Of a stretch of DNA of 64,000 bases, positions 1 through 11,649 are shown in pieces. The stretch lies in the NCBI RefSeq assembly GCF_921293095.1, contig NC_060251.1:65303585-65367584 (forward strand), given 5' to 3'. Origin of the DNA: Ischnura elegans (taxonomy: Eukaryota; Arthropoda; Insecta; Odonata; Coenagrionidae). Positions within the stretch are counted from its first letter, which is position 1; each line of letters begins with the position of its first letter. A program made the translations under genes and the position numbers. The notes below the pieces were generated by a model. That model was not told where the DNA came from. It did no database searches and saw nothing but the letters and a program-made list of their open reading frames with translations.

Positions 1-60
1 GTTTTTAGAAGACTTCTCTTTTCTTCCATTCTCCTCAGCACTTCTTGAGATGTTGTTAGT
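1..60 (-). mobile_element. LINE ORF2 C-terminal fragment (window edge)
   Basis: On the minus strand this edge piece reads QEVLRRMEEKRSLLKT, a stretch typical of the post-RT C-terminal region of a common arthropod LINE family. The same family appears again at 1081-1330 and 60370-60620. The fragment is cut by the window start, so its real extent is unknown. Confidence 0.5.
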
Positions 61-242
61 AAGGTTAAATTGTTCAGTTGGATTAAATGAAAACGGAACA
101 GCTCTTCTGTTTATCTTTTACAGCTGAAGACCTTCACCTAGTTTGCCTTTGAGTTTTTCTCCTTTTCAGTTGTTAATGGCTTTAACTTACTGTTGGAGAT
201 GGTTTCGTATGGAGGCTGTCCAGCAATAATTTGTCTTTCTAT

Positions 243-942
243 CTATTATCCACCTCCCTCTGATTATATTACCATATTTAGTGGCATCATTGTCACCGCT
301 ACTAATTCTAATACATTACTAATAATTAGTGATGGGTTGATCTGATTCCTCGATTCTGTGCAAAGAATCAGAATCGAAAATGAGTATTTTTAATTGTGAA
401 ACATTAATTCCAATTCCAGGAGTACTTCAAACCACAAATTTAAATACAACTGTGCTTCAAACAGCCATTTGAATTCTTCGTTAAAACTTTTTGGGCTATA
501 TCGCCACGTCAATTTTTGGGTTGCCCCAACGTTTCCCGACCAGGTACTAGCATCGTTCGGGAAACGTTAAGGCATTTGAATTTTTGTACCACATAATCGT
601 AAAAACAAAACACATTTGAATCAGCGTAATGACTGTTTCTTCCATGACATAGTCCCGTAGTGCATTTAAAGATACATATGTTCAGTTCTGAAATTTAGCA
701 ATTATGTATTAATTGCATAGTCTTGATTTTAGTGATGCTTTTGTTAACTGATTTTTTCGCAGAGTAATAATATTAAGAGGTTGTCTTTTCTTGTCCTGGA
801 GTTAAGAGATATTTTGCTTGGAGCCTATGGCATCAGAATGGCCTATGGAATTGGTATTTGTAGAATTCGAATCAAAATGTCAGAACTGGAATCTGGACCT
901 ACATATTATCCACCTCTCTCTGATTATATTACCATGTTTAGT
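243..942. repeat. Pair of 40-bp direct repeats (243-282 and 903-942)
   Basis: A block beginning TATTATCCACCTC and continuing through CTCTGATTATATTACCAT occurs twice, 660 bp apart, with about two differences. The foldback fragment at 476-572 lies between the copies. A local duplication or two fragments of one repeat family would both explain it. Confidence 0.6.
476..572. mobile_element. Short foldback MITE, relative of the element at 31851-32080
   Basis: This 97-bp segment starts CTTCGTTAAAAC, like the longer element at 31851, and shares its arm sequence (TTTTGGGCTAT, GCCCCAACGTTTCCCGACC). It is bounded by an exact 10-bp direct repeat, CATTTGAATT (466-475 and 573-582), which looks like a target-site duplication. 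Only one arm and the start of the other remain, so it appears internally deleted. Confidence 0.65.
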
Positions 943-1080
943 GTGGGATGTTGCATCATCATCTGAACCGCTAGTCAGCAGTCCTAAGATAGGTTTGATG
1001 CTGCTTTCCTTCCAATTATCCAATCAGCTTTAGGGGGAAGATGGGACTTTCTAGTCCCAATCTCGCCCAATAAAGACATT

Positions 1081-1330
1081 TATTATCATCAGCTAATCTT
1101 TTCATGTTTTAGTACTTCTCCTCCTTCACACCCTTCATTATCTGTTCCATATATTTTACCTTTGGTCTTACTCTACTGTTATTGCCATGTACTTAACCCT
1201 CGATGATTTTATATCATTAGGCCATAATGCCACAAAAGATGGTCTATTGAATTGTTCCTCCTCCTTATTTTTTTGTGCTTCTCTTTTCAGGCATTCCATA
1301 TTGCTCACGTAGTCAATCCATTTAATTTTA
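1081..1330 (-). mobile_element. Degraded LINE C-terminal fragment
   Basis: Read on the minus strand, broken frames give KIKWIDYVSNMECL and further on EQIMKGVKEEKY and MKRLADDNK, in the order expected of the C-terminal tail of the LINE family also seen at the window start and at 60370-60620. The plus-strand text just left of it (CAGCAGTCCTAAGATAGG) is the usual 3' flank of this family. Many frame breaks. Confidence 0.5.
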
Positions 1331-1409
1331 ATTGTTCTCATGGAATATAGCTTACCTTGCTACATGTAATCAATAAACATCTTTGCTTTGCCTTCGTATG
1401 TTGCATGGG

Positions 1410-1500
1410 CAAGGATCTGGCCATATTGAAAAACCAGTTCCTGTAATGTAATCAAAGTTAAGCGATCTATGGTCCGGACTATGGCTGGGTGGATGTTTTG
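1410..1500 (+). pseudogene. 5S rRNA-like sequence (pseudogene or SINE3 head)
   Basis: The order of blocks matches arthropod 5S rRNA: TGGCCATATTGAA, CCAGTTCC, AATCAAAGTTAAGC, then GGTCCGG and GGCTGGGTGG. The GTTAAGC block is the pol III A-box region of 5S genes. The 5' and 3' stem strands are not preserved and there are small gaps, so it is not a working rRNA gene. A 5S-derived SINE head is the alternative. Recognition is by eye only. Confidence 0.45.
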
Positions 1501-1612
1501 CCCTGCTCTCTCAGAAACATGAATTGATGATTAAGCTTATGAGCACAATAAATTTTTACTGTAATCATTGGTGAACTCAGTCTCTGAGATTACCCGTAAG
1601 TGTCTAATTCGT

Positions 1613-1799
1613 TACAGTTGGGGCATGGTTCAGCTGCATTGACAAATTTTAAAACTGGTTATTTCTATGAAAGCTCTAACAATAACAGTTCCTGGGTATA
1701 TGAGTATCGTGTGCAAATTCCTCCTGGATATTCCACAGTGCAAGGGTCAAAAATTACTCTTGTTGTTTCAGATAGACATATCTTAAATGCCTCTTATTA
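1613..1799 (+). other. Unexplained open reading frame after a consensus splice acceptor
   Basis: TTCGTTACAG ends at 1618 and is followed by an open frame of about 60 codons ending in TAA, including SSWVYEYRVQIPPGYSTVQG. I do not recognise the peptide, and it does not fit the FNIP segment expected just upstream of the exon at 2031. No good GT donor ends it before the stop. It could be a terminal or retained exon of something else, or chance. Confidence 0.2.
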
Positions 1800-2030
1800 A
1801 GAATGTGTTTCAATGTATAGAAAGAGTAATTTAGTACATGTTGGAAAAAGTAAAAAAGCTCCACAGAAGTAGCCTCCTGAGAGAGGCAATTTGTTTTCCA
1901 GCAATCCACAAATTAACAAATAGAAATCTTATTATTTCTTTTGTGTATTATTTCGGGCTTATTATTTCCACAGTTCCATTCCATCCAGAATGTTATTTAC
2001 ATTGTGTGCCTTTATTCATTTCTGTTGCAG

Positions 2031-5000
2031 GGAAGTACAAGTGGTATCCTCAAGATCTTGCCTGGTTGATAGACCTGGTACCCTTGGTGTGCGGGTGGGC
2101 ATGTCTCAATTGGTAGCCAACATGCTCGAGTCACTGCTCATCCTTTGGCGCCTTCGAACCCCTCCTGAATACGTGAGTTGGCATTATTTTTCATCTCTTC
2201 AGTCTTGAAATTTAATATAAATAGTCACTGAACTGAAAATTAGGCTAAAGACATTTTTTTATCGTGGGTATTACATTTTCAAGTTTGTGCATGGAGTTGA
2301 GTGATGCCAGAGAAAATTTTCTGACATGAATCACTCACTCGTTAACTTGCTTGCTGGATTGTTAATGTTTGACTTTTAATTTTTGTTGCATTATGGGAGC
2401 ATCAAGAGTGTCAGAATTTCAATAATTACCTAGTTGCTGCACTGGAAGATTGGTGTAATGAGTGCTCACAGTGACTTAATATTCACATGCTGTATCTAAT
2501 GCTCTTCATATCCAAGTGTGATGGATGAAGACTTGATATGTATCAAAGGTCAATCTCATTTTTTATTTCTTTTTATTATTCCCATGATGTTTAAAAGAAG
2601 TGGAAGAGCTGTATTTGCTTGCATCATAAAATCAAATTAACGAATATAACATTGAGGGCCTGGAAAGTGCTGATCTTTGATAATTCTATGATTGGGTGAA
2701 GAATCTCCAGTTGCTTTCATTTCTGTACGTTTCTCATTTGAAAAGATATGAAGCAATCTTGATGACATTATGTTTTAGTCTTTGGTAATTACAACATACC
2801 ATTATAATGCAGTGGAACCATGATCTATCGTTTGACCTTCTGAAACTTCGAAGGTAGGCTTGAAAAGGTCAAAGGGGGAGAAAGAAGTAAGCGTGAAACA
2901 CATTTCTATTATTGTAGTGTAATTTGAGATTTTATTTTGAAGCAAATGATTTATGGCCTTCGTAAAGTGATCCCTGCACGAGCCATAGCGAGCACAGGGT
3001 GTCAGAGGCCTTTTGGCTGGTTTCGGTGAGGAGGAAAGTGTCAGAGGGGTCACCTAGGGTTGATGGGAGGAGGATAGCAGATTAGTATCTTACAGCACTG
3101 AACTTCTCCCAATGGTAGTTCCATCTCTTTGGGAAGATTCAGACTATGTGCCTGTAGTTATTAGCCATAAATGACACATTGTAAACATTTCGTCTCCTAT
3201 TCATCAAATGATGGATGTGGGAAACTTATACATCAGGACCGCAATCTTCAAACAATAAATGAGGGAAAACGATACTTGCGAGAACGATAGATGCAGGAAA
3301 AAATTACATTGTCTGTATGGGACTTTATTTGGGACCAGGAACAGTGAACTATGAATGCGGGAACGATAGATCAAGGTTCCACAGTCAGGGGCGCAGCTAA
3401 GAAGGAAGGCTAAGGTGGTTTTAGGGGCAACTAATACTTATGGGTGTGGGGGTACTGCATACCCACGAGGGTGAGCAATAGTTGAGGGCCCTTATTTTAT
3501 ATATTTATTATTCTTAAACATTTTCTGGAGGGGCCCTCCTCCAGAAAATGTTTAAGAATAATGGTTCAAAATGGCAAGTTATACGGGTTTCTGTGGTATA
3601 ATTGATTAATCTTATCACTATTCTATAAGTGATACTGATCCGAATATGTAAAATGGATTAAACTTAAAAAATTCTCTGAGCTCTGGGGGGGTTTTATCCC
3701 CCAAAACCCCCCCTCGCTGTGCCTCTGTCCACAGTATTCTGGCATCATTAAAGCCAGTTTTCAGTTTTAGTCCAGGTAGAACATGTTCAGCTGGCACCAG
3801 TTGGTGGAATTATTTTTTAGTACCCTTTTTTGCTCTCTTAGGCAGCACTTAATTGCTCATCCAGCATGCCTTATGTAGGACATGCTGCATCAGCACTATT
3901 AGGCACTTATTTTACACATCCATTGGCAGTTTGTGGGAGCATTTTTTGAAGGATGTCTCCCTTCATCTCATGGCAGTTGAATCGCATAACAATGAAATAC
4001 TTCCCCAATAGTGTCTTTTATGATATCTCTGCTATGCATGGGATAGTGGTGAAGGCCAAGGGTATCATCTTAGCAGATAATGGTTTTTTGCATCGTTATC
4101 TTTTCTTAAGCAAATGAACTTCTTGCTGCAGGCATATTTACGAAGGGTACCTATCTGATGACCACTTTTTCTTGTGGAATAGAACTAGTTGTATGATTAA
4201 TATTTGTGTTATTCTATGCATAGTTGCCATAAAAGTAAATAAAAATTTCCGAATTCCAGGAACTAAGTACACTAAAAGTTGTACATGATCATTTTTATTC
4301 ATATGCCATGCACGGCTTTAGAGCAGGTTTGAGGCTCTCAACCAGTTACGGCTCCACAGAAGTCCTCTCTCCCTCACATTGCTGTCCTTGATGGATCATG
4401 AGCCTTTGTACCAATGCTATGGGAATTCAGGGACCTGAATTTTTATGTAAATTTGAAAAAGTCAATTCTACCATTAAAACTATGTTTTATTCAAAGCTTG
4501 GAATCTGCATAGGATGCCTGTTTCCCATTGTCTTTTATTCAAACCTATCATTGCTTCTAGACTATCATAGTTACCCTTTCCCAGTTTCCAATCCATGTCA
4601 TTGCTTCTCTTGGAATTCATTGTTTCATACTGCTTAAATCATAAGATTGGTATATGGTATCCTTCTATTTCTCTGTTTCCCAAGGTAGTTCCTTCAGTTC
4701 CCTGCTGTTCCTTTTTTTGTCCAAAAGTATTTGGTCTTTTGGTATTTTTAGGGGGTTATTCCTCCAATTTTTCATTTGATCATATTTCTCACGTAATCCC
4801 TGTGCCGCAACGCATGGCCGATATACCAGGCTAGTGCATGGTTTTCGGCAAGTCCCTTTTTTTACCACGTCTTTTCTTACCTTATCTGTCCATTTGATTT
4901 TCACTATAACCAACAAGATAGAGCTTTTTGCCAGACTTGCCTTGATAAAATAATCAATAAAGACATAATTATTAATTTTCTTAATTATGATGTGGCACAG

Positions 5001-5891
5001 TATATGCTACCAATCATACAGTGGATATGGGGGCAGACAAACCTTTCCACCACAACAAGGTTTTAGCTTACAGGAAAAATATAATTGATTACATTGGCCA
5101 TATTTATTCTTATGCCAGGATTAAAGCATGTGTGACAAAAATCTTGGTAAATCAATATTATCCATTTTGAGATAGTGAGAGAGGGTTACTGTCGCATGCA
5201 GACAAGTGGTATGAAAATTATTGGAGAGTAAAAAAACTTATTTTTTTAATTGTATATAATTTTAATTGAAATTACCAACCAAAAATACATAAAACTGAAA
5301 AAGAAATATACTTTTGCAAACTAAGAGTTGTTTTTTGCTTGAATTTTATATTTTATTTACAGAATCTGCAGTATTAACTCAGACTGGCCAAATTTTGAGA
5401 TACACGTTGTTAGAACTTAGGTATCGATAAGCATTTTTTTTTTAAATTGTTGAGGTTAAATTGGTTAATATTGACAAAATATTTTTATGTTAATTGAAAT
5501 GAAATACATCAATGTAATAAGTTATAGCAAATTAAATAATGTACTATGCAAGAGCGGATACATCGGCCCGCCCCACGTTTCACCAGAGCGGCAAAAGATG
5601 ATATATTGGCCTTCCGCACCAAAAGGGTTAATGTAGACTTGAAATGTCATTTCCAAGTTTTTTGAATTTTTTTAATTATTGCAGTGTTTGCTTCACCTGG
5701 AGTCAAAACTGCGGGAAATTTGGCTTCGTAGCCATTCTTTGGCACAACTGCTGCTAACTACCGAATTCTGTAATATGGCACGCGTGACAACATCCCTGGA
5801 CCTTGAAGCTAATGATGTGCCCCTACTTCTCGCAGTTGCTTCCACTCACACACCTCAAGTAACCCTACGTTATGGGCTATCATTCCGGTGA
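2031..5891 (+). CDS. FNIP: Folliculin-interacting protein, C-terminal two exons (partial gene)
   Basis: FNIP proteins bind folliculin and AMPK, and act with FLCN in the lysosomal GTPase-activating complex for RagC/D in mTORC1 signalling. Two coding exons are visible: 2031-2172 (after TTTCTGTTGCAG, donor TAC|GTGAGT) and 5685-5891 (after TTAATTATTGCAG, stop TGA at 5889). The join is in phase 0 and gives TPPEYCLLHLESKLREIWLRS, then LEANDVPLLLAVASTHTPQV, the signature end of the C-terminal DENN module in FNIP1/2. The first exon begins with the third base of a codon, which would complete a Trp if the missing exon ends in TG, as the family (TDxWxVQ) predicts. About 115 C-terminal residues are present; the rest lies left of the window or was not found. 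The 3.5-kb intron holds a hAT MITE and a LINE fragment. Gene identity is firm; paralogue number is not inferable. Confidence 0.88.
3386..3727. mobile_element. hAT-type MITE with 8-bp target duplication and internal hairpin
   Basis: The ends are CAGGGGCGCAGC and, inverted, CAGAGGCACAGC. An exact 8-bp direct repeat TCCACAGT flanks it (3378-3385 and 3728-3735), the duplication length of hAT transposons. No transposase frame. Inside, 3508-3531 and 3538-3561 form a perfect 24-bp inverted repeat with a 6-base loop. It sits in the last FNIP intron. Confidence 0.8.
4560..4930 (-). mobile_element. Degraded LINE C-terminal fragment in FNIP intron
   Basis: The minus-strand frame reads VKIKWTDKVRKDVVKKGT followed by low-similarity text, resembling the WTD(R/K)VRNEEVL region of the LINE family seen at 1081-1330 and 60370-60620. 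The reading is short and divergent, so the family call is tentative. Confidence 0.35.
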
Positions 5892-7420
5892 ACTTTTTTT
5901 ATGTTTGGGATGTCGCAATAATTTTACGAGTAAAAATGGAAGAGATTCTTGTGGAAATCCTGTTCTATATTTCCATTGTTCTACTTGCAGAATAATTGGT
6001 ATCTTGTCAGTCAGATGCATGCTAGTGAAAATGTACCAAAGAATGTATCACTGCCAATTTTTTATAAGTGCAAGGAATGTATTTGACTTAGAAACTCATT
6101 GTTTATATGATGCATTTATTTGTGAATGGTTTACTGAAAGCTTTGGTTGGCTCTACTAATCAATTTTCCTTACACTACTTTTGCTGGATATTTTTTAGAA
6201 ACTCATCCGTCATTGTTAAGGACTTATTCGTAACTATTATTTTATTTTTGATATTGCCAAGTGAAATTGCTACATATAGTGGAGGATGATTTTAATATAT
6301 ATACTTGCGAGATTTGGGAGATTGCTCTTCTAAGCTTTAATGTTTTCAATACTGTGTATTGACAGTGGTAGAAACTTATATCCCTAACAAAATTTTTCTA
6401 AGACCAGACACTGGCATTCTTTGAGTTGCCATTTTGGCGTCATATTTTTTCTCATAAAATCTCTGCATCAGTTCCATTGATGAATATTTTATATTTGATT
6501 GAAATGTATTGTTATACTTCTTTTGTGAAACAATTGAATGAAATATTTTTGAATCATGCTTCATAAAATAGGTATGTATAAACAGGAAACTGACTTGCAG
6601 TGCCTAATTAGCTCTTTGAAAGCTGATATGAAAGAATTTGGTGATTTAATTGACAATGATGGCGTGTTAGCCACTCTTTGGTCATTAATTCTTCTCAAAG
6701 CCTCAAAAAACTGCGTACATTTATTGTGTATTATGAAAACTTTTTAGACTCAAACTTAATGATGGTATGAAATGAACATGAAACACTTGTATGCAAGTTG
6801 GTATCATTCAGTATTCCCAAGGGTAGGGCTTTATACCTTGCTCCTTGAGTGTTTTATAGTTACTGTCGATGAAAGTGTACATTCATGGTAGAACAGGTTT
6901 TGTTATGTCTGCCTGCAGATGTTGATGAATGCTCCTCTTTGTTAGGGTTGTGTTATGTTATTCAGACCTGGGTTTGTCTCCCTGTGAAATCCACTGTGTA
7001 TGGTTGTATAACTGTGTTTTTTACATGAGTGGTGATTGGTGGCATTGTGATAAATAATTATTTTTTTCCTTAAAATTGCAAGGGCATCTCTTCTTGTACA
7101 TTGGTCTGTGAAAACTTGAATCAGTATTTTATCAATTATTGGTCTTCTTAAGAAGCCACTTCCAGTTGACTAGTGTGTTAAATAGTGTTATGACTATTTA
7201 TTACCCTCATCTGAATTTTATTTTTGGGATGTGCAATATGGATGAGTGTGGTTTGTTAAGCGCAGCTTTTGTTATGAGTATGTGTATGTTCTTCATAATG
7301 TTGTTATTTATATAACTTATTCCACAAATATAAATACTTTTTGGAACAATCCTTATCTATTTAATTTGTATAAAATATAAACCATTGTCATACGAAAAAC
7401 TCCTGGTAGAACAATTGGTA
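5892..7420 (+). other. FNIP 3' UTR and downstream AT-rich DNA
   Basis: Only short chance frames are present. The proximal part must include the FNIP 3' UTR, but no single AATAAA can be chosen as the cleavage signal by eye. Nothing else recognised. Confidence 0.4.
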
Positions 7421-7424
7421 CCCT

Positions 7425-7650
7425 CACCAAGAACTTCGCCCCATCCTCCCTTCCAAAGACCCTGTCCCCCTATTCTCTGGCTCCTAAACCCCACTCACCA
7501 GGAACTTCCTCATCCTCCCCTCCAAAGACCCTGTCTCCCTATTCTCTGGCTCCCAAACCCCACCCACCAGGAACTTCGCCCCATCCTCCCCTCCAAATAC
7601 CCTGTCTCCCTATTCTCTGGCTCCCAAACCCCTCCCACCTGCCCCTTACC
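7425..7650. repeat. Minisatellite, about 3 copies of a 70-80 bp C-rich unit
   Basis: A unit containing CCAAAGACCCTGT, CCCTATTCTCTGGCTCC and CCACCAGGAACTTCGCC repeats almost exactly three times. The pyrimidine-rich strand leaves an open frame rich in Pro, Leu and Ser (7385-7663), which is a by-product of the repeat and not a gene. Confidence 0.85.
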
Positions 7651-8319
7651 CACTCTCCTATAGCAAAAGGACCTAGGTACCTACGTGAACTTGTATATGA
7701 TACACCTGAGAATGTTGTGCTAATAACGGAATGCGTGATGAGAAAATAACTATTTTGGAACTGTGCAATGTCTCACTTTATCAACATAAGACACGAGATT
7801 GTCTTTTAAATAGCATTTCATCCAAACACATGTTATTTGCATGAAATAGCATAGGGAAGCCATGTAGGTTGTTGCAAATTTTAAAACTACTGGTATAATT
7901 GGCTTTGACCATGTAGCTCCTGAATACAAGTCTTGGGTCATGTTAGCATGTTGCGTACCGGGGTTAGCTAATGTTTAGAATATAAATTTACCCAATCAAA
8001 CGTTATGATGCATCAATTCATTATGAATAACGAACAACAACTGAAAACGTACTTACGAATACATATTGTATGCTTTAAAATTGTTTAGGTTGATGCGCCT
8101 AAATGACGAGAATCTTCGTCATCCGTCCGGAAAAAAAATGACGAGAATTCTTGCCATCCGTACGCAACGTTTTAAAAAGCAATAGTGAGAGAGAAAAGAA
8201 TCAATATGTAGGCATAGTTAACTTTATGAGCCGTTATTGTAGGATTGATGCCCATTAATGTTCTTCATAAGGAGATGAGGAAACATTGTCGCATGACACT
8301 TTCTAAAAAAGCTTAATGG

Positions 8320-11300
8320 GTCGATTAATAATAATAATTTTATTCACCTGTTTGATCATACAATTAAGTAGACATAGGCTTTGTCAAAAAGAAATCACTT
8401 TAGAACATTTCAATCAATTAGAATCACATAATAGGTTTTACAAAAACAACGAATATACGTATAAGATACGGCAAGTTATCATAGTACGAACTAAAGGAAT
8501 ACATATTTCATAAAATTTACATTACATTCTTGTTGGTTAGAGTAAGAGCAAACTCATCTACAGTGTAGAACACTTCGCTTAGAAGTAGTTGTCTCAGCTT
8601 GATTTTGAATATTTTCAAGGAATTTATATTCCTTAAACTTCCAGGAAGAAGGTTATACAGTTTCACTCCTTTACGAAAAGGCCCTTCACTGCATCTTTTG
8701 GAGTTCCTATGTGAAACATGCAGTTTATCTCTAGATCGTGTTTCATACCTATGACACTCTTAATTTTTCACAAAAGTGTATATTCTTTTTAATAAATACC
8801 ATTAAATGTAGTATATGTATAAAGAGACGCTAAAGTTAAAATTCGAAGATTTGCAAAGTGGATTCGACAGGATTCTCTGTAAGGTAAATTTAGCATGATT
8901 CGAATCACTTTTTTTTAATTAAAAATGTCAGTGCTATGGCTACTGTCACCTCAAAAAATAACACCGTAGGAAATGAGGGACTGAAAATTGGCAAAGTACC
9001 CACATCTTAGAATGTTTAAGGAGGTACTGGTTCTAAGATGCCGTAATTGATATAATACTCGGGATAACTTAAATTTTAGCTCCTCAATGTGAAGGATCCA
9101 TATCATAGTTTTGTCCACAACTACACCAAGAAAAGGAACGTTATTTACAAAGGAAAGTTCAGAGTCCATTAGCTTTACATTTGGTTGATGAGGAGAATTA
9201 AAATTTGAGCAGACTGATTTGTTTAGGTTTACAGAAAGCATACTTCCCTGAAGCCAGTGTTGAAGATTGTGTGTCGTATTATTTAATTTTTTTGCTAGAT
9301 CATGATAGTTTTGTGCCTGTATTAAAATACTTGTATCATCAGCGTATTGTTTTAGACTGCAGACTTTTAACACCAGGCAGACTTTCTGGTGAGTCATTTA
9401 TGTACAAGTTAAATAATAAGGGTCCAAGGATTGAGCCTTGAGGGACACCATGTTTCACAGTTTTTATGCTTGATGAAAAAGTTTGAATTATGCTGGTATT
9501 GGAATCATAGTGAGAAATTTGGGTTATTTGTGTTCTGATGGTGAGGTATGATTTTATCCAGGTGTGTGCAAGTCCAGTGATACCATAGTGTGTTAAACGT
9601 TGAATTAGAAGGTCATGTGTTACTGTATCGAAAGCTTTTATAAGGTCAATATATAATCCCAAAGTCTGATTCCTGCAGTCAATATTGTTCAGAGTATCAT
9701 TTAAAAACTCATAAAGTGCATCTGTGGTTGACTTTTTATGCCTAAAGCCAAATTGGGAAGAGGTAATGGTTGCATTTTTATTTAAAAAATCAAGAAGACG
9801 TTTGCGCATGACCTTTTCAAAAATTTTAGAGAACCCTGAGAGAAGACTAATTGGTCTGTAGTTGTCTGCATCTTTTTTTCCCCTTTTTTAAAAAGTGGAT
9901 ATACTTTGCTCATTTTAAGTTGCTTGGGAAAAATGCCATCAGAGATTGATAAATTACTTAAGTAGGTAAGTACAGATGCTATTCAAGGAATTTAATACTT
10001 AATTATTTTATCTGGAATGTCATCATATTCAGACTATAATTTATTTTGGAGGGACTTGCCAATTTGAAGGATTTCCTGCGTGGTAACAGGGAGAATAAAC
10101 AGGGAATTGTAGTGATTGGAGATAGTTGACTGGATACGATTGGTTGCAGCTTCGTTAGTTTTGTTCAAGGTTTGGAGAATTTTGCCGGGTGTTTCAATGA
10201 AGTGGTTGTTAAAAATATCAGCCACCTTATTTGGGTTGGTTTCCACACCACTGCAATTGATTAATGAAAGGTTTTCTGGCTGTAATCTTGCCTTTTTATT
10301 GCTTTCCCTATTTATAATTGACCAAGTTGTTTTCATTATGTTCGATGAATTTTCTAAAAGTTTATTGTCGTACGATGATTTGCAAAACCGAACTCTTTTT
10401 TGAGAGTATCTAGAAAAAATTTTGTACAAAGTTTCGTTTTCACTATTTTTGCACCACTTGTATTGAGAAAATAACTCTCTTTTAAGTTTGCTAAGGAGGA
10501 TAATTTCAGGTGTTAGACAGCTATTCTTATTTGAGTTACAATTATTTTGTTTACATAATTTTTTTGGGGAAAGTAGTCTCAAAAATATATTGAAATTTAT
10601 TTAGAAAAACCTCTATTTTTGACTCGAAACAATCTGCTAAGTAGACATCTCTCCAGTTTACATTCTGTAGCATACAACCAAAAAGTCGCACTTGGCTGTC
10701 ACTGTAACACCTCTTATAGGTCCACCTATCCTGTGGCCTGTTGATTAATTCAGTTTATTTTTATGCTAATAGCCAAATGATAAGAGAAACCAGGGTCACA
10801 TAAGTTCATACAACAATTATTCTGAGGAATATTAGTTCTAATCTGATCTAAAACAGATTCTTTGTACTTTGATATCCTGGTTGGGGACATGATGTGGTGG
10901 GATAAGTTAAAACAGTTCATTAGATTGATAACTTTCCTAACTTTATAGCATTCTTCATTTGAAAAATCTATGTTAAAATCACCACACAATATCACAGATG
11001 CTTTATCTTTCAGAACTGTTTCAAGCAGTACCATCTGGCGAACGACATATACAGATTACAATAACATTGAAAGAAATTAATTTTACAATCGAAAATTCAA
11101 AATGTTTGTCTAAGGGAATAACATTTTTAACGTTAATTCCTTCGAAAAGAATGCCATTCCTGACTGATATACTCGTTCCACCATTTTTAAACCCAGTTCT
11201 GCAGGAGTAGCTTCCTACAGAAAAACCAAAACATACACAAAGTTTATCTCTTCGTACTTCAACCAATATTCCGTGAAACATAAAATGTTGACTTTGGCAA

Positions 11301-11500
11301 AGTCAGAAAGTCAGATGCTAACAAGACATTAAAATCATGGAGTTTATTTCACAGAGATTGGACATTTTGATAATAAATATTCAAATAAGTCGTCAAATCA
11401 CAAGCTATCCTTCCGGTTTCGTCATTTGTGAAAAGAATAATTGTCCGCACGAACATGTTTCGCCCAGAAGGAAGGCTCTATCAAAGTTTCACAATAATTA
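8320..11500 (-). mobile_element. Near full-length non-LTR retrotransposon (LINE, Jockey/CR1-like)
   Basis: Reading right to left: the start of the endonuclease domain (LNIYYQNVQSL near 11390, SVILCGDFNIDF near 10960), a linker (10034-10582), the reverse transcriptase (SSQFGFRHKKSTTDAL, HGVPQGSILGPLLF, then QYADDTS near 9350), and a C-terminal part ending with EGPFRKGVKLYNLLPGSLR near 8640. The 3' end at about 8320-8345 is an AATAAAATTATTATT tail, a microsatellite end shared with the LINE at 16700-18046. The coding region is interrupted: YADD lies in a different frame from the PQG block, and there are breaks between 9810 and 10030 and between 10580 and 10750. It is therefore inactive. The family call rests on domain order and motif style; a tree could place it in CR1, Jockey or a neighbour clade. 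Confidence 0.88.
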
Positions 11501-11649
11501 CTGTTTACAGAGACGCGGAAGGAAGCATAGTTAGCCCATAATTCATTTTGTTGATGAGACATTTGAACCTGCAAGACTCTGGTTACCTGCAAATTGGGAC
11601 GTGAATTGGACAGCGAAACATTGGGATCTCTGACTCTTTTTTGAAATGT

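Noticed and set aside
1613-1799. Upstream FNIP exon
   Set aside because: The FNIP segment before VQVVSS should resemble an IADTDxW stretch; this frame does not, and it lacks a donor in the right phase.
7385-7663. 92-codon Pro-rich frame
   Set aside because: It is the open frame of a 70-80 bp minisatellite; no start context, splice site or non-repetitive coding text.
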